Assembly (NCBI GenBank): GCA_037953625.1
Contig: CM075652.1
Location: forward strand, 56,413,501 to 56,477,500
DNA: 64,000 nt
Direction of reading: 5' to 3'
Origin: Crotalaria pallida
Taxonomy: Eukaryota; Streptophyta; Magnoliopsida; Fabales; Fabaceae
Position numbers and translations under genes: made by a program
The notes under the pieces: generated by a model
Told to the model about the DNA's origin: nothing
The model's database searches: none
The model's input: the letters and a program-made list of their open reading frames with translations, nothing else
Shown here: in pieces, positions 1 through 12,089 of the stretch
Layout: every line of letters starts with the position of its first letter
How positions within the stretch are numbered: the first letter of the stretch is position 1

Positions 1-309
1 GCCTTGTATCACTGGAAGGACTTGCTTGAGTGTCCACACTACTTTAGGTCTTACATTTGCATCATCCTTTTAATTTTAAATTTGAATCAAATATCTCATG
101 TTAATGTAGGAATCAATTTTGTTTTTTTTTGTGGTGAGATGATTTATTCACATGATCAAAACATTAGTAAATAATTGTTAAAGAGAAATGCAATGAAAAT
201 GAAAATTTCATTAAGGAATAACTTTGAGATGGCCAAAAATGGCCTACACTTATTGAAGACAGAATGAAAAACATGAATGCACACTATCAGGTGCCCACTA
301 CAAAATTGA

Positions 310-1743
310 TTAGCTTGTGTGATTAGGCAGAGATTCGTTGTTCACATCAGGAGCGCTGACTTGAAAGTTCAATGAACCACGATCTATCAGATTATGAACT
401 TGATGCTTCAAATTCAAACAACCTTCCAAAGAGTGTCCCGCAACACCCATGTGGTAATCACAACGTTGATCAGCTTTATACCACGGAGGTGGTGGGTCAA
501 GTGAAGGGATTTTTCCAGACTGTGGTTCAATTACTCCTTGCTTCAGCAAATACTGATAAAGTTCAGTGTAGGTCATAGGTATTGGATCGAACTGTCTTCT
601 TGGCTTTTCTTGGCCAATATAAGATGGTTTGAAGTTAATGACTAGTGAAGAATGATCTTGTGGGGTGAATGAGTTTCGTTGATTTATGGGCTTGGCTTGA
701 TTTTGGTGAGTTTGCTTGCCTCTTCTTTCAATCATCACCGCATTGGTTTCTCCTCCATTCTTCATCATTAAACCGGGCTTCTTTGTACCAGAAGGATCCC
801 CTCGATCTCCATTAGACATCTTTCCAAATCTGAGTCCTCCGTCGATCTTTTCACCCACTAGTATCATGTCAACGAAGTCTGCAGTTATGAGACCAACCAT
901 CTTCTCATAGTAAGAGCTTGGCAAGGTATCTAGAAACATTGAGTTCATCTCCCTCTTAGTTAGTGAAGGGTCTACTTGAGCAGCCAGAGCCCTCCACCTT
1001 AAAGCATACTCTCTGAAACTTTCAGAATTCTTTCTAGCCATGTTCTGCAGTTGGGTGCGATCAGGTGCTATATCCATGTTGAATTTGTATTGATTGATGA
1101 AAGCTTCAGATAAATCTTCATAAGTGCGAACTCGGTCTCTTTCCAACCTCATGTACCAACTTGATGCAGCTCCAGCAAGGCTGTCTTGGAAAAAATGAAT
1201 CATCATTTTATCATTTTCAGCATGATTGGTCATCCTCCTTGCATACATGGTTAAGTGCTCTCTAGGGCAAGTGTTTCCTCGATACTTTTCAAAATCAGGC
1301 ACCTTGAAGTCAGGGGGCACCACCAGCCCTGGCACTAAACACATATCCATGGTGCTTTTGATCCAAGATGGCTTATTTCCTTCCACAGCTTCCAATCGGG
1401 CTGCCAGAGACTCTAGCAGTTCTTTGGTCTCGGGGTCAGAGTAAGTTTTTTCCACTTTGCTGGTTGCAATAGAATCGGGCTTGTAAGATGGTGATTCTGT
1501 AGAGGGATTAAGATGAGGAATAACTTTGGGCTGAGTATCTTTTGGAGGCTGAGAGGAATCTCCAAGATTTGTGACAGGTTGTTCATCTTCACCAGGTATC
1601 TCGAAATTCACCCTCATCAATCTTTCTAGCATTTGACCGACCTTAGTCATTTGCTCCACTGACTGACCCATCGTATCCATTTGCTCTTTCATTCGGATCA
1701 TTTCCGCTCGAAGCTCTTCTATGCTCTCATTTTCAGCAGCCAT
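310..1743 (-). CDS. gag: Gag polyprotein of Ogre-like element E1
   Basis: This is a 477-residue ORF. It starts with a short coiled-coil-like stretch (residues 5-45), followed by a Pro/Ser-rich linker. The capsid-like retrotransposon gag core covers roughly residues 140-290, with motifs such as FQDSLAGAASSWYMRLERD and FREYALRWRALAAQVDP. Near residue 430 is a zinc knuckle of form C-x2-H-x5-H-x4-C (CDYH...GHSLEGC), the CHHC variant seen in Tat/Ogre gags. The protein would form the virus-like particle in which reverse transcription happens. The ORF is uninterrupted, although its stop comes shortly after the knuckle and no protease follows in the visible 300 bases. No ORF1 of the kind reported upstream of gag in Ogre elements was found. 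Confidence 0.85.
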   Translation of the reverse strand: MAAENESIEELRAEMIRMKEQMDTMGQSVEQMTKVGQMLERLMRVNFEIPGEDEQPVTNLGDSSQPPKDTQPKVIPHLNPSTESPSYKPDSIATSKVEKTYSDPETKELLESLAARLEAVEGNKPSWIKSTMDMCLVPGLVVPPDFKVPDFEKYRGNTCPREHLTMYARRMTNHAENDKMMIHFFQDSLAGAASSWYMRLERDRVRTYEDLSEAFINQYKFNMDIAPDRTQLQNMARKNSESFREYALRWRALAAQVDPSLTKREMNSMFLDTLPSSYYEKMVGLITADFVDMILVGEKIDGGLRFGKMSNGDRGDPSGTKKPGLMMKNGGETNAVMIERRGKQTHQNQAKPINQRNSFTPQDHSSLVINFKPSYIGQEKPRRQFDPIPMTYTELYQYLLKQGVIEPQSGKIPSLDPPPPWYKADQRCDYHMGVAGHSLEGCLNLKHQVHNLIDRGSLNFQVSAPDVNNESLPNHTS

Positions 1744-3282
1744 GATCTTGGTTCTTAGTCTGGTTTGATACCGGTGTTTATGAGCAATAGTGACAAAACC
1801 TAGACTTGTTCAAAAATATATTTTTTAGATTTTTGCTTTATGAATGATGCACTAAATGCAAAAATGCATGATGCAGTGCCCTTAGAATCCAAAAGTTCCT
1901 ATATGGGGGCGATTAAGCCTTCACTACCAATATGAGGTATCAGGATGGATTGATAGCATTCATATAGTTCTGGCCAACTTCGGAACGACGGTGGATCGCT
2001 CTAAAATTTTTATTTGTCTTATTGAAATGAAATATTATGGTACAAATGCAGATGCATGCCCCTAGGGTAAGTGACCCTATTTGGGGGCTATTAAGCCTTC
2101 ATTACAAAAATACGGAATGCCATAATGAATTGACAATAACCATATAGTTCAGGCCCACTTGGAACAATGAAGGATTATCTATCCCAAGTGAAATGATGGA
2201 TAAGAAAATTAAATTTACCCGTAGGGCGGTGGGCCCTATTGTGGGCTTAATGCGCATGCAAAGAAAAGGCCTTCCTCATGACATAAGGTTACCAAAGTGC
2301 AATGGTACCCCTTACATCATTCTGGCTTGGATGATGGTGGGTCATCCAACTTATGTGGGATGGTGATCCCGATTTATATTAAACAAAACGATATAAGAGA
2401 GAGAATATGCCTCCATGGTAGATCCTACATGGTTTTTGGGATGTCTATTGGCCACAGTCCTACGACATTGTTCTATGGTATAACTAAAGTGTAACACTCT
2501 AATTTGATAACTTGAAAAATTGTATATATTTTTTAATTTTTGATTGACACAATCCCCACAGCTTTTTCGAAGGTTAAGTAGGTAACAGATTAACTGTTTT
2601 GACACCTCTTAATCTTTGATAGTGAATGAAGGGGAACCATGACTGACTTATTCACGTTTCAAAATAGAATGCTACACAAAGTGTACTCCATGGTGGCTCT
2701 AGACTTCTAAAGGCCATCGGATCCCCCTCACTCTTTAAGGTAAGGAACCACTTTGCAAACGATCGACAAGAGGTTGGTTACGCCTCCCAAAATAGGTTAG
2801 ACGTACCTTCCAAAAATCGTGCTTACAAGAAATGGTTTGCAATCCGAGTGGTACTTCCGCACACTACAAGAGACCATACACTTCGTAAGTCAAAAGTAAG
2901 GCGAAAACACCTCTAAACTTAGGGTTGAAATAATAGTACCCGGGTATAGGGTTTTCGTGTGTGCAAATATTGGTGTAGAGAACCTATTTTGGGGGCATAC
3001 AAACCCTTCTTTTTTTTAATAAAAAAATGAAAGAGATTACAATAAAGAATAAATATACAATTAATCAAATGTGTCAAAAAAAAATTAAACAGATATATAC
3101 AATAAATAATTAATTAAAAGCAAACCAATTATAAAAAAAAATAGGTCTATAAAAATAATCAATCTTTTAGGCCTGACTCTATTATTTAGTTTTGTCCCTA
3201 GCGGAGTCGCTAGCTGTCGCGGCCGGGGTCCCGGGTCGCCCTCGGGGCCTCGCCTACGAGTGGGGGTCGACTGACCCAATAT
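1744..3282 (-). other. Non-coding leader of E1 between PBS and gag
   Basis: About 1.5 kb without a convincing ORF. Positions 1875-2050 and 2055-2220 look like a degenerate direct duplication: each has a block resembling GGGGGC.ATTAAGCCTTCA.TAC followed by CATATAGTTC.GGCC. A further weakly similar block follows to about 2300. The GC-rich stretch 3195-3280, next to an A/T-rich stretch, is the typical PBS-proximal part of this element class. Confidence 0.5.
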
Positions 3283-3292
3283 GGAGTCGCCA
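3283..3292 (-). other. Primer-binding site of E1
   Basis: On the minus strand TGGCGACTCC begins seven bases after the proposed LTR end (...TGTAACA at 3300). TGGCGAC-type sites are complementary to a tRNA 3' end, and for Ogre elements tRNA-Arg has been reported (family knowledge, not checked here). A second GCGACTCCGCTAGGGAC copy lies at about 3190-3208, so the functional primer site is not fully certain. Confidence 0.5.
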
Positions 3293-3299
3293 CCGCATT

Positions 3300-4846
3300 T
3301 GTTACAAAAATGCGAAAAAAATAATTATTAATTAAAAAGGATAAAGACTGGTCTCGAACTAGATAGATTCTAAGTTCGGGAGTCGGTTACGAGCCGGGGA
3401 AGGTATTAACACCCTGTTCGCCCATTCGAAAATGGTACATTTGATTGATTTTAATTAAAAGACCTAAATAATTGGTTTGCCAAAATTATTTGTTTTTTAT
3501 TATTGTGCCTGACAAGGTTGCCCTTGGTCCTACGTACCCTCATAAAATGAGGAATCAAGGCTACGTAGTTCTAAATGTTTTAATTTTATTTTTTTATAAA
3601 AAAAAGGTTTGATGCGAAGGGAAACATGCACAAGACCATGACATTTAGTCAAAGAAAGGTGGATTTCCAAAACGCATGTTGTTAATAATTAATTAAAAAA
3701 ATCTATTTAATTTTTGAAAAAATGTTTTTATCTTGTAAATAATATTTTTTACTTGTATATATTTTTATGCAGAGAGGAAGTTCAGATCTCTCCACTATAT
3801 TTGGGAAAGAAAAATCGACTTACCAAAATGCAACAAATTTTAAAACATAAACTAAAAAATCTACATTTTTAATTCTTATTATTTTAAAGAAAATTATTTT
3901 TATATATTTATTTTTGATGTGAAAAGTAAGTACAAGAGATCCCACCACTGTGTTAAATTTGGGTGAGAAAAATTGATTTACCAAAACACAACTAATTTAA
4001 ATAAGAAATAAAAAAAATTACATTTTAAATTATTATTATTATTATTCAGGATTCATAAAAATTAATAATTAAGATCTCAATAATTGAAATATAAAATACT
4101 ACATTTTTATTTTGTTTAATTATTTAAAAAAAATACAGAATAATAATTAAAAAAAAATAGAAAAAATAAAATATAAAAATAAGATGAACCTGGACGAAGG
4201 AAAGAAAACAGCAGGGAGTGGGAATGTGGAATGCAACAGATGGATAGGTGGCGCGTCCGGATTGGCGGAAGGACTGCAACAGGGAGTGCTGCAGCGCAGC
4301 AGGGGGCAGAGGGTGAGACGCTGCACGCGCGGAAGACTTGGGAATACACGCGCTATTTATAGGAAAAAACTAGGTTAAAAAAATCGGGTTTTTCAACATG
4401 CTTTTGAAAGCCCAGTAGAATATTCCCTGGTTTATTCTTCAATTAAATCTTAAAAAAAATAAAAACAAATCTGATGATAATCCTTTTAAAACAAAACCAA
4501 ATTTTTTCTTTATCTTCACAAATTAACCAAATCTTTTACCAAAACAATTTTATCTTATTATTTTTTCCTGAAAATTTTTATTTTTCGTTTTTTCATAAAA
4601 AATACTTTTTTCAAATCTTTTTTTATTTTTTATTTTATTTTTAATTTTTAACATTTTTCAAATTTATTTTCTTTTAAACCCCAAAAATAACTTTATACAC
4701 ATTAAGTAGAAAATAATGGGTCCAAACAAACTTTTTTTTATTTTATTTATAAAATTGAATTATAAAAAACTTAAAGATAAAATCTTACCCAAACAATTTT
4801 TTTATAAAAATGTAATTTTGACCTCGGACAAAATGGGGTGTCTACA
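3300..4846 (-). repeat. 5' LTR of E1 (about 1.55 kb)
   Basis: On the minus strand it starts TGTAGACACCCCATTTTGTC at 4846 and ends TTTTTGTAACA at 3300, giving TG...CA termini. It is A/T-rich with a GC-rich patch at 4190-4350 just before the TATA-like box. Small ORFs inside it are not credible genes. Without the second LTR in view, the inner boundary is good only to about ten bases. Confidence 0.7.
4353..4361 (-). promoter_or_regulatory. TATA box in E1 LTR
   Basis: The minus strand reads CCTATAAATAGCG here, a perfect plant TATA consensus placed after the GC-rich patch. Transcription would start about 30 bases further toward lower coordinates and proceed toward gag. Confidence 0.6.
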
Positions 4847-5750
4847 ATCTCCTTCTTCTTCCAATACTGATTCTTCTCAGGATGGGGTGTTAGGAGAAAA
4901 GCATTCTGCTGATCCTGTCATTCCTGGTTCGATTTCCCTTTTCTAAAGCCAGACTTCCCTGCTATCTTCTTCCTTGTGCTATCCTGCCTTCTTGTGTTAC
5001 TTTATTTGCCTTGCCATTTACAGTGTCGTTTCTTTCTTGCCTATGTACTGTTGCATTCTTACTGCCATTGCTCATTTTTATTAGATACTTCTAGGGCCAA
5101 GCGTCCTGCCTCTGCTGCCAAAGTGAAGATTCCACCTGCTCGTTCTCCACCTAAGTTCGTTGCTCCCAAGTCAAAATCCAAAGGTACTCCTGTTTCTGAG
5201 CACATTTCATCTGGTTCTGCTTCCGGTAATTTTGCTGAAGGTGAGACTCCTGCTCCTTTGGAAGTTAAACCTCTTGATACTCTTTCTCCTTCGGGTTCAC
5301 CTATGAACGTGGATCCTGGGACCCTTCCCGAAGATGTTGCTTCCACGTCTCCTCCTGTGGAAGACGTCCTAGCTGGTGGCTCAGTGTCTCCAAGAGGTAT
5401 TGTTGTTGACTCTCCTGTTCGTGAGGATGCTCCTCCTGTTATTGTTACTCCTATTCCTTCTCAAAGGGATGAGGTTGTTGCTACTCCTATTTCTTCCAAG
5501 GCTGTTGCTACTCCTGATTCTGTTCGGAAAGCCTCTTCTCATACTGTTATTAACTTAACTTCTGCTCAAGAAGTTCCTCCTCAAGTTGAAATTGATCCTG
5601 GTGCTGCTTCTAGTGTAGCTTCTTTTCGTAAGTGCCATTGCTTATTGCTCATTTTACTTTTCTTTCGTTTTGTATACCCTTTTTTTTTATTCATTGTTGT
5701 TGTCTTTTGCTTTGTAGCGTTGCTGTCTCTGAAAATGACCAAGCCCCTTT

Positions 5751-6386
5751 TGTAGGGTCTGCCGATCATATAACGACTCAAGTCTTATTTAAGGGACTCT
5801 TCAAGGACCTTTCCCTCGGTTTACTCAGCACAAACATCCCTCTCTCGGACTCATTGGCTCCAAGCACACAAAAGGACCAGGCTCAGACTTGATGGGGCCG
5901 AGCCTTATAAACGGTCTTCCACTCATCAGGCTCGGGACTCTAGGGCCGAGACATACCGTCGGCTTGTGGATAGACTCAGACTCATTTAGGCTTCTTATCC
6001 CCTTCGCAAATCTCTCCTGGATTCTCGCTAACAGCCTAGACATGAGATCTTGAGCTGATCCTATCCAGATTCTAAGAGTATAAACCTCCGATATTATCTC
6101 ACAAAATCCTGGTTCAGCTCAACCCTGATACAGGGCCCATACGGCCCATATCAGCCTCCTCCAAACCCTATAAATAGCTCATAACCGCTAGGGTTTCAGG
6201 TACGTACTCTCATCCCTAAGTTGACACTCTGCACACACTTGTTGACTGGGGAGACCCTGCTTTTCCCAACTGGAACTGCAGAAACACCACAAAGTCACAT
6301 ATTAACACTTGATCCTCTCTTGGGCTCCTGGTTCCATAATCTTGAGCACTTAGATGGTTAAGGACATAGTGTTCAAGGACACTACA
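5751..6386 (+). repeat. 5' LTR of E3
   Basis: It starts TGTAGGGTCTGCCGATC and ends GGACACTACA immediately before the PBS. It has the same length as the 3' copy. A TATA box lies at 6169-6177. The minus-strand ORFs within it are shadows that recur in both LTRs. Confidence 0.95.
6169..6177 (+). promoter_or_regulatory. TATA box in E3 LTR (copy in 3' LTR at 16217-16225)
   Basis: CCCTATAAATAGCTC is present identically in both LTRs, about 210 bases before the LTR end. It is the likely core promoter for the genomic gag-pol RNA. Confidence 0.7.
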
Positions 6387-6387
6387 T

Positions 6388-6403
6388 TGGCGCCGTCTGT
6401 GGG
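6388..6403 (+). other. Primer-binding site of E3
   Basis: TGGCGCCGTCTGTGGG begins one base after the LTR end. The first nine bases match the 3' end expected of a plant tRNA-Asp and the remainder does not match it well. Which tRNA primes was not checked. Confidence 0.75.
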
Positions 6404-6437
6404 AATCGAATAACCAGTATTCCCACCCACTGATCTC

Positions 6438-8045
6438 ATGGCAAACAACAATAATGATGGTAATCAAGAAGATCTCCGCCGTCGTCTCCGTGGGAGGCCA
6501 CCCAAGACCGGGAGAAACGTGAGGGATAGAATTGCTCCGGGAGCACCAACTGGAGGTAATCAGGCTGACGTTCAGACAATTCCGCTGGTTCCAACGGCGG
6601 ATCAGGCACAAGCCACGGTTCCTCCAGCTGGCCAAGGTCTCGTTGAGGGCGGCGGAGGGCAGACTAACCCTCATACCGTCCCTGATGGCCACGTTTCAGA
6701 ATGGCGTGACACGGCTGATTCTGGACATCAGTCTCGTCGGGTTGCTGCTGGCTCACGAACTGATGAGGATCGGCGAGTTGAACGGGCCGATCGGCGTGAT
6801 CATTCCAGGGATGACAGGTCCAAAAGGGAGATACCTCATTTGACTAGAGGTCGTTTTGGAACTCTTCAAGGTGGTTAGCGTTCTGAAACGGAAGGCAGAT
6901 CTTACATGACTACTTCTTCGGCACGAAGGAGAGAGGAGTCGATCATGGAGATCTTGAGGACTCAGACTTCTTTAATTGAGAAGCAAAACCAGGCCATTGC
7001 TACTCTTCAACAGCAGAGCATGGCAAGGATTGCCGAGCAAGGCCCTTACGCGGCCTATGGTAATCCGAGCAATCTTCCCCCACCTCCACCCCTAAACCAA
7101 AACTTAATCCCAGAACGTATCACTGGGGAACCCCATCCTGGACACCCTTTCACACTTGAGATTATGGCTTTCCAAACCCCGCAGACTTATGTGGGTCATC
7201 AGAATATTCCTCGGTACAATGGAACAACTGACCCGATGGACCACATAGCTGCCTACGAGTCCTCTATGATGTTTTATGGAGGAGGGGATTTTATGAAGTG
7301 CCGAGCTTTCTCAATGACTCTAGGCTCGGCGCCTTTGAGATGGTTCAATTCTCTACCCGCCAATTCGATTCGATCGTGGGCCGAGCTTAGACAAGCATTT
7401 ATAAACAGGTACACGACCAGTATGTCACAGCCCAAATCAGACCACTTACTAGCTGGAGTTGCACAGAGACCCGACGAGTCTCTACGCGACTACCTAGCTC
7501 GGTACCAACAAGAGGCCAGTGGCATATCAGGTCTACAATCAGGAGTATTTGTTCTCTTGTTCACTCAAGGATTGCAGGATGGAGATTTTAAGGATTGCTT
7601 GATTGGGGAACCACCTAAGAACATGGCCGAACTTAGGGAAAGATCCAGGAAATACGTTAATCTGGAGGAATTCCGTAGGATCAGTACTGCAGCAAGGGGT
7701 GGCGAAGGACGACATGAGCAACGTCCTCGTCAAAACGACGTTCGTCAAAATGATCGTTTTCGAGATAGGGGAAGGAAAGACAAAAGAGAGAGAGGCGAAA
7801 AACTGCCTCCAAAAGGCAAGTATGATGAATATACCCAGTTGACAGTCCCGAGGAGTCAAATCCTTCGTGAGACTATGCATACAGAGATGCGTAACATCAC
7901 TCGGCCACCAACTTTAAGGAAGGTAGCTCAAAAGGATAGGACAAAGTACTGCGATCATCACGGTGGATGGGGGCATACCACCGACCAGTGTACCCAGTTG
8001 AAGGACCTAATCGAAGAGATGGTAAGGGATAGTAAGCTTCAATAA
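6438..8045 (+). pseudogene. gag: Gag of E3, with an in-frame TAG
   Basis: From ATG 6438 the frame is open to a TAG at 6876-6878, then continues in the same frame to a TAA at 8043-8045. The N-terminus is basic (LRRRLRGRPP). The gag core lies at about 7200-7650 (FSMTLGSAPLRWFNSLPANS, LRDYLARYQQEASGI). A CHHC zinc knuckle (CDHHGGWGHTTDQC) lies at about 7950. The TAA sits directly before pol with no frame change, so gag and pol were probably one continuous ORF. Both stops are explicable as C-to-T changes in glutamine codons. Confidence 0.85.
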
Positions 8046-11000
8046 TATATTAGCGAAGCGTTGCGCAAACGCTTCAGGAGAAAGAGTCCGTCGCCACCCA
8101 AAACCGAACAGAAAAGAACTAGAACCCTTTCACCACCTACAGGGGGGGCCTCTACCCAACCATCCGAGAAGGGAAAGGATTCTTTTCTCATCGGCACCAT
8201 TGCTGGAGGATTTGCAGGTGGAGGGGAAAAGAAGTGTGATCGCAAGAAATATGTGGGACAAGTCCTTTCGGTGGCCAGCCGACCAATCCAAAAGCCCAGG
8301 AAGAAAAACATAGTCATCAGCTTCAGTGATGAGGATTTTGAGGACATCTTACAAGACCATAATGACCCAATGGTAGTTACAGCCAGGCTCGGCAATTACG
8401 AAGTCAGAAGGATTCTTGTCGATCAGGGGAGTTCGGCAGACATCATGTTTCTGGATCTGTTTGAAAAATTGAAGTTGAGAAGATATGATCTCACTCCATT
8501 CGAGGGAAGTTTGATTGGCTTCACGGGACATTCAATTGTTCCTTTAGGCCACATCCATCTCCCAGTGACCATGGGGGAACCACCCTCTGCTCGGACTGAA
8601 ATGGTAAAGTGGCTAGTTGTCCAGGCCCCCTCGGCATACAACGCCATCTTTGGCCGAACTGCACTCCAATCTTTTGGTGCTGTTGTATCGACGGTCCACT
8701 TGGCCATGAAATTCCCAGGGTCTGATGACAAGGTAGTAACAGTGCGGTCCGAACAAGATTTGGCTCGGAAATGTTATAATATCAGCCTGGGCAAGTTGAA
8801 GCTTGATGATGAGAAGATCATGCAAGAACCGCTTAACAAAGGAAGTGTCAACTTAGCAGATCTTGACGTAAGAGAGGAGGATGAAACTAGGCCGACCCCT
8901 CAAGGGGACTTCAAAAAGGTGATTTTAGGCCTCGATCCTTCTCGTTGCTTCAAGATGGGGGTTGGCCTTTCTGAGGAATTGGAGAAAGAACTGACTGAAT
9001 TGCTGGTGGAAAACAAAGACTTGTTTGCCTGGACCTCGGCGGATATGCCAGGGATCGATCCAAACTTCATCTGCCACAGGTTGAGCGTGTATCCTGGAGC
9101 CAAGCCAGTTTGTCAGAAGAAAAGAAGAGTCGGAGTTGAGAAGGCACAGGCAACAGATGAGAAGGTAGCCGAGCTACTAGAAGCAGGATTTATCAGGGAG
9201 GTGGTGTATACTGATTGGTTGGCCAATCCCGTGCTAGTAAAGAAGTCCAATGGGAAATGGAGGATGTGTGTGGACTACACAGACTTGAACAAAGTTTGTC
9301 CTAAGGATCAATACCCACTTCCCTGCATCGATAAACTTGTGGATAGCTCGACGGGTTATCAAAGGCTTTCATTTATGGATGCTTATTCGGGGTACAATCA
9401 GATCCCAATGTATCCCCCGGATCAGGTAAAGACTTCATTTATCACAAAAAAGGCCACATATTGTTACAATGTGATGCCATTTGGATTGAAAAACGCTGGG
9501 GCAACTTACCAGCGGATGATGAACAAGGTGTTCGGCCCCTTGATTGGGCCGAGAATGGAGGTATACATAGATGATATGATTGCAAAGAGCTTGAAAGAAG
9601 AAGATCACGCTAAGGATTTGAAGGTAATTTTGGGAAGGATCCGACAGTTCAATATGAGGTTGAACCCGGAAAAATGCACGTTTGGAGTTCCAGCAGGGGC
9701 CTTCCTCGGATTCATGCTTACCGAGCGCGGAATTGAGGCAAATCCAGAAAAGTGCCGAGCCATTCTTGATATGAAGAGTCCGTCAGATGTCAAGGGTGTC
9801 CAACAACTGACAGGTCGGGTTGCGGCTCTCTCGAGGTTTCTGTCTCAGTCAGCTAGGAAGGCCCTCCCCTGGTACAAACTGCTGAGGAAAGAAAAGGAAG
9901 AGACATTTGAATGGGACGAGACATGCGAAAAGGCCTTTACTGACCTTAAGCAGTACTTAGCATCTCCCCCGATCTTGTCAAGTCCGGTAAATGGAGAAAT
10001 TCTGTTCCTTTACTTATCAGTGGGTGATTCTGTAGTAAGTTCGGCTTTGGTCCGAGAGGAATCTGGCAAAGAATCCCCCATCTATTTCGTCAGCCGAGCT
10101 CTTCAGGGACCAGAGTTGAGGTATCAGAAAGTGGAGAAATTGGCTTTTTGTCTGGTTATCACAGCTAGAAGATTACGTCAATACTTTCAGAGCCACCATA
10201 TCAGAGTCAGAACAGCTCAGCCGATCCGTCAAATACTTCAGAAACCTGATCTGGCAGGAAGAATGGTGATGTGGGCCATTGAGCTTTCCGAGTTTGAAAT
10301 CACCTTCGAACCGAGGAAGGCAATGAAATCTCAGGCCTTAGCTGATTTTCTCACCGAGTTTACTGAGCCATTGACGATCTCAAACTTGGATTGGAATATT
10401 TATGTTGATGGATCAAGTAACAAACTCGGGGCTGGTGCAGGAATAATCTTGGAGAACTCTGAGGGGGTCACCCTCGAATATTCTTTGAAGTTTGGATTTT
10501 CAACTTTGAACAATCAGGCGGAGTATGAAGCCGTATTGGCCGGGCTGAGAATGGCGAAAGAAGTAGGGGCCCGAGAAGTAAAAATTTTCAGTGATTCTCA
10601 GTTGGTAGTTTCACAAGTCAAGGGCGATTACCAGGCTAAGGAACCAATCTTTCAAAAATATTTGGAGAAGGTGAAGTTCCTATCCTCGGAGTTTGCTAAG
10701 GTCGAATTCTGCCACATCCCAAGGGAGAGTAACAGCCGAGCAGATATCTTCTCTAAACTTGCTTCGACAAAAAGTCCTGAGAACAACAGAACGTTGATCC
10801 AAGAAATGGTGCATGGACCTAGCGTTGTCCTCTCTATTTCGCTGGATCCGAGCTGGATTGCTCCGATAACGGACTACTTGGAACAAGGGGTTATTCCAAG
10901 TAATCCAATAGAGGCAAAGAAACTCGTCAGAAAAGCTTCACAGTTTGCCTTAGTTGATGGAGTCTTGTTTCGCCGAGGGGTTAGCGGCCCAATGCTGAGA

Positions 11001-12089
11001 TGTCTAGACCCAGCCGAAGCAAAACAGGCATTGGAAGAAGTTCACGGGGGCATTGGAAGTCATCATATTGGGGGGAAGTCACTGGCTAGAAAGATTCTAA
11101 GGGCAGGATACTACTGGCCGACTCTTCAACAGGATGCGATCATCCATGTGAAGAGGTGCGACAAGTGTCAATTTCACAGTGATGTGTATCAGAAACCGGC
11201 TGAGGAACTCCATTCACTTTCATCTCCCTATCCCTTCTATCAATGGGGAATGGATCTGATTGGATAGTTCCCCACCGCTCCAGGATAGCTAAAGTGGGTG
11301 ATAGTGGCCATTGATTATTTTACCAAGTGGGTGGAAGCCGAGCCTCTTGCGACCATATCCTCGGCCAAGGTGCAGAAGTTCTTTGAAAGGCAAATTGTGG
11401 CTCGGTTTGGAGTGCCACAAGTGCTGGTGACTGACAACGGAACCCAATTCGCGGCAAAGGCGTTCCAAGACTTAGTCAATGCTTTGAGCATAAAACATTA
11501 CTTTTCCTCGGTCGAACACCTTCAGACTAATGGCCAAGTAGAATCTGTAAATCGATCTATCATCCAGGGGATCAAGAAAAGACTCGAAGGAGCGAAAGGG
11601 AATTGGTTGGAAAACTTGCACGAAGTGCTTTGGTCGTATCGAACCACCATACAAACTTCAACAGGAGAGACACCATATCGGCTCACTTATGGTTGCGACG
11701 CGGTCATCCCCATTGAGAGGATCATCCCTTCATTCCGAGCTATGCAACAACCGAATCCCCTCAACAACACTTTATTGTGTGAGGATCTTGTTTTATCGGA
11801 AGAAGTCAGATATTTAGCGGCCGAACGAGAAAAGCATGCTAAGATTATGCAAGCAAAAGGGTATAATCGCTCGGTCGTATCCAGAGAGTTCGAGGTAGGC
11901 GACCTTGTCTTGAGGAGAGCTGATATTGGTCTCAAAAATGCAAAGGACGGAAAACTGGCCCAAAGCTGGGAAGGACCATACCGAGTTGCCTCCAAGACTG
12001 GAACAGGAGCCTACAAGCTCGAAACTCTCTCGGGTGCCCTCATCAACAACACATGGAACGTGGCGAAACTTCGAGCTTATTACAGTTAG
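8046..12089 (+). pseudogene. pol: Pol of E3: protease, RT, two RNase H domains, integrase; two in-frame stops
   Basis: The frame is open from 8046 to TAG at 11265-11267, with a second TAG at 11286-11288, then open again to 12089. Domains in order: aspartic protease (VDQGSSADIM, about 8418), RT (catalytic YIDD at about 9560), RT-linked RNase H (about 9990-10370), archaeal-type RNase H (YVDGSS at about 10400, with NQAEYEAVLAG and FSDSQLVVSQV), integrase zinc finger (HHCC, about 11040-11170) and integrase core (TDNGTQF and QVESVNRS). The two RNase H domains mark the Tat lineage. At both stop positions E4 has CAG, so both arose as CAG to TAG. The stops would separate the integrase core from RT. 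Confidence 0.92.

Larger units (their letters stand above)
1..4846 (-). mobile_element. E1: Ogre-like Ty3-gypsy retrotransposon, 5' part, running off the left edge
   Basis: Read on the minus strand, the order is LTR (3300-4846), a primer-binding site, a leader of about 1.5 kb, then gag (310-1743). The LTR begins TGTAGACACCCC, and the leader carries the GGCGACTCC-type sequence familiar from Ogre/Tat elements (recalled family knowledge). No protease or RT is visible in the 309 bases after gag, so pol is either off-window or deleted. The element lies inside the antisense ORF of E2, because coding sequence resumes immediately at 4847. The far LTR and second target duplication are not visible. Confidence is high for a Ty3-gypsy element and moderate for the Ogre label. 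Confidence 0.8.

Noticed and set aside
5825..6043. Minus-strand ORF repeated at 15873-16091
   Set aside because: It lies inside both E3 LTRs and is open only by chance. The TATA box and PBS orientation fit an LTR on the plus strand.
6216..6692. 158-residue minus-strand ORF
   Set aside because: It spans the LTR end, PBS and gag start of E3 on the opposite strand. Shadow frame.
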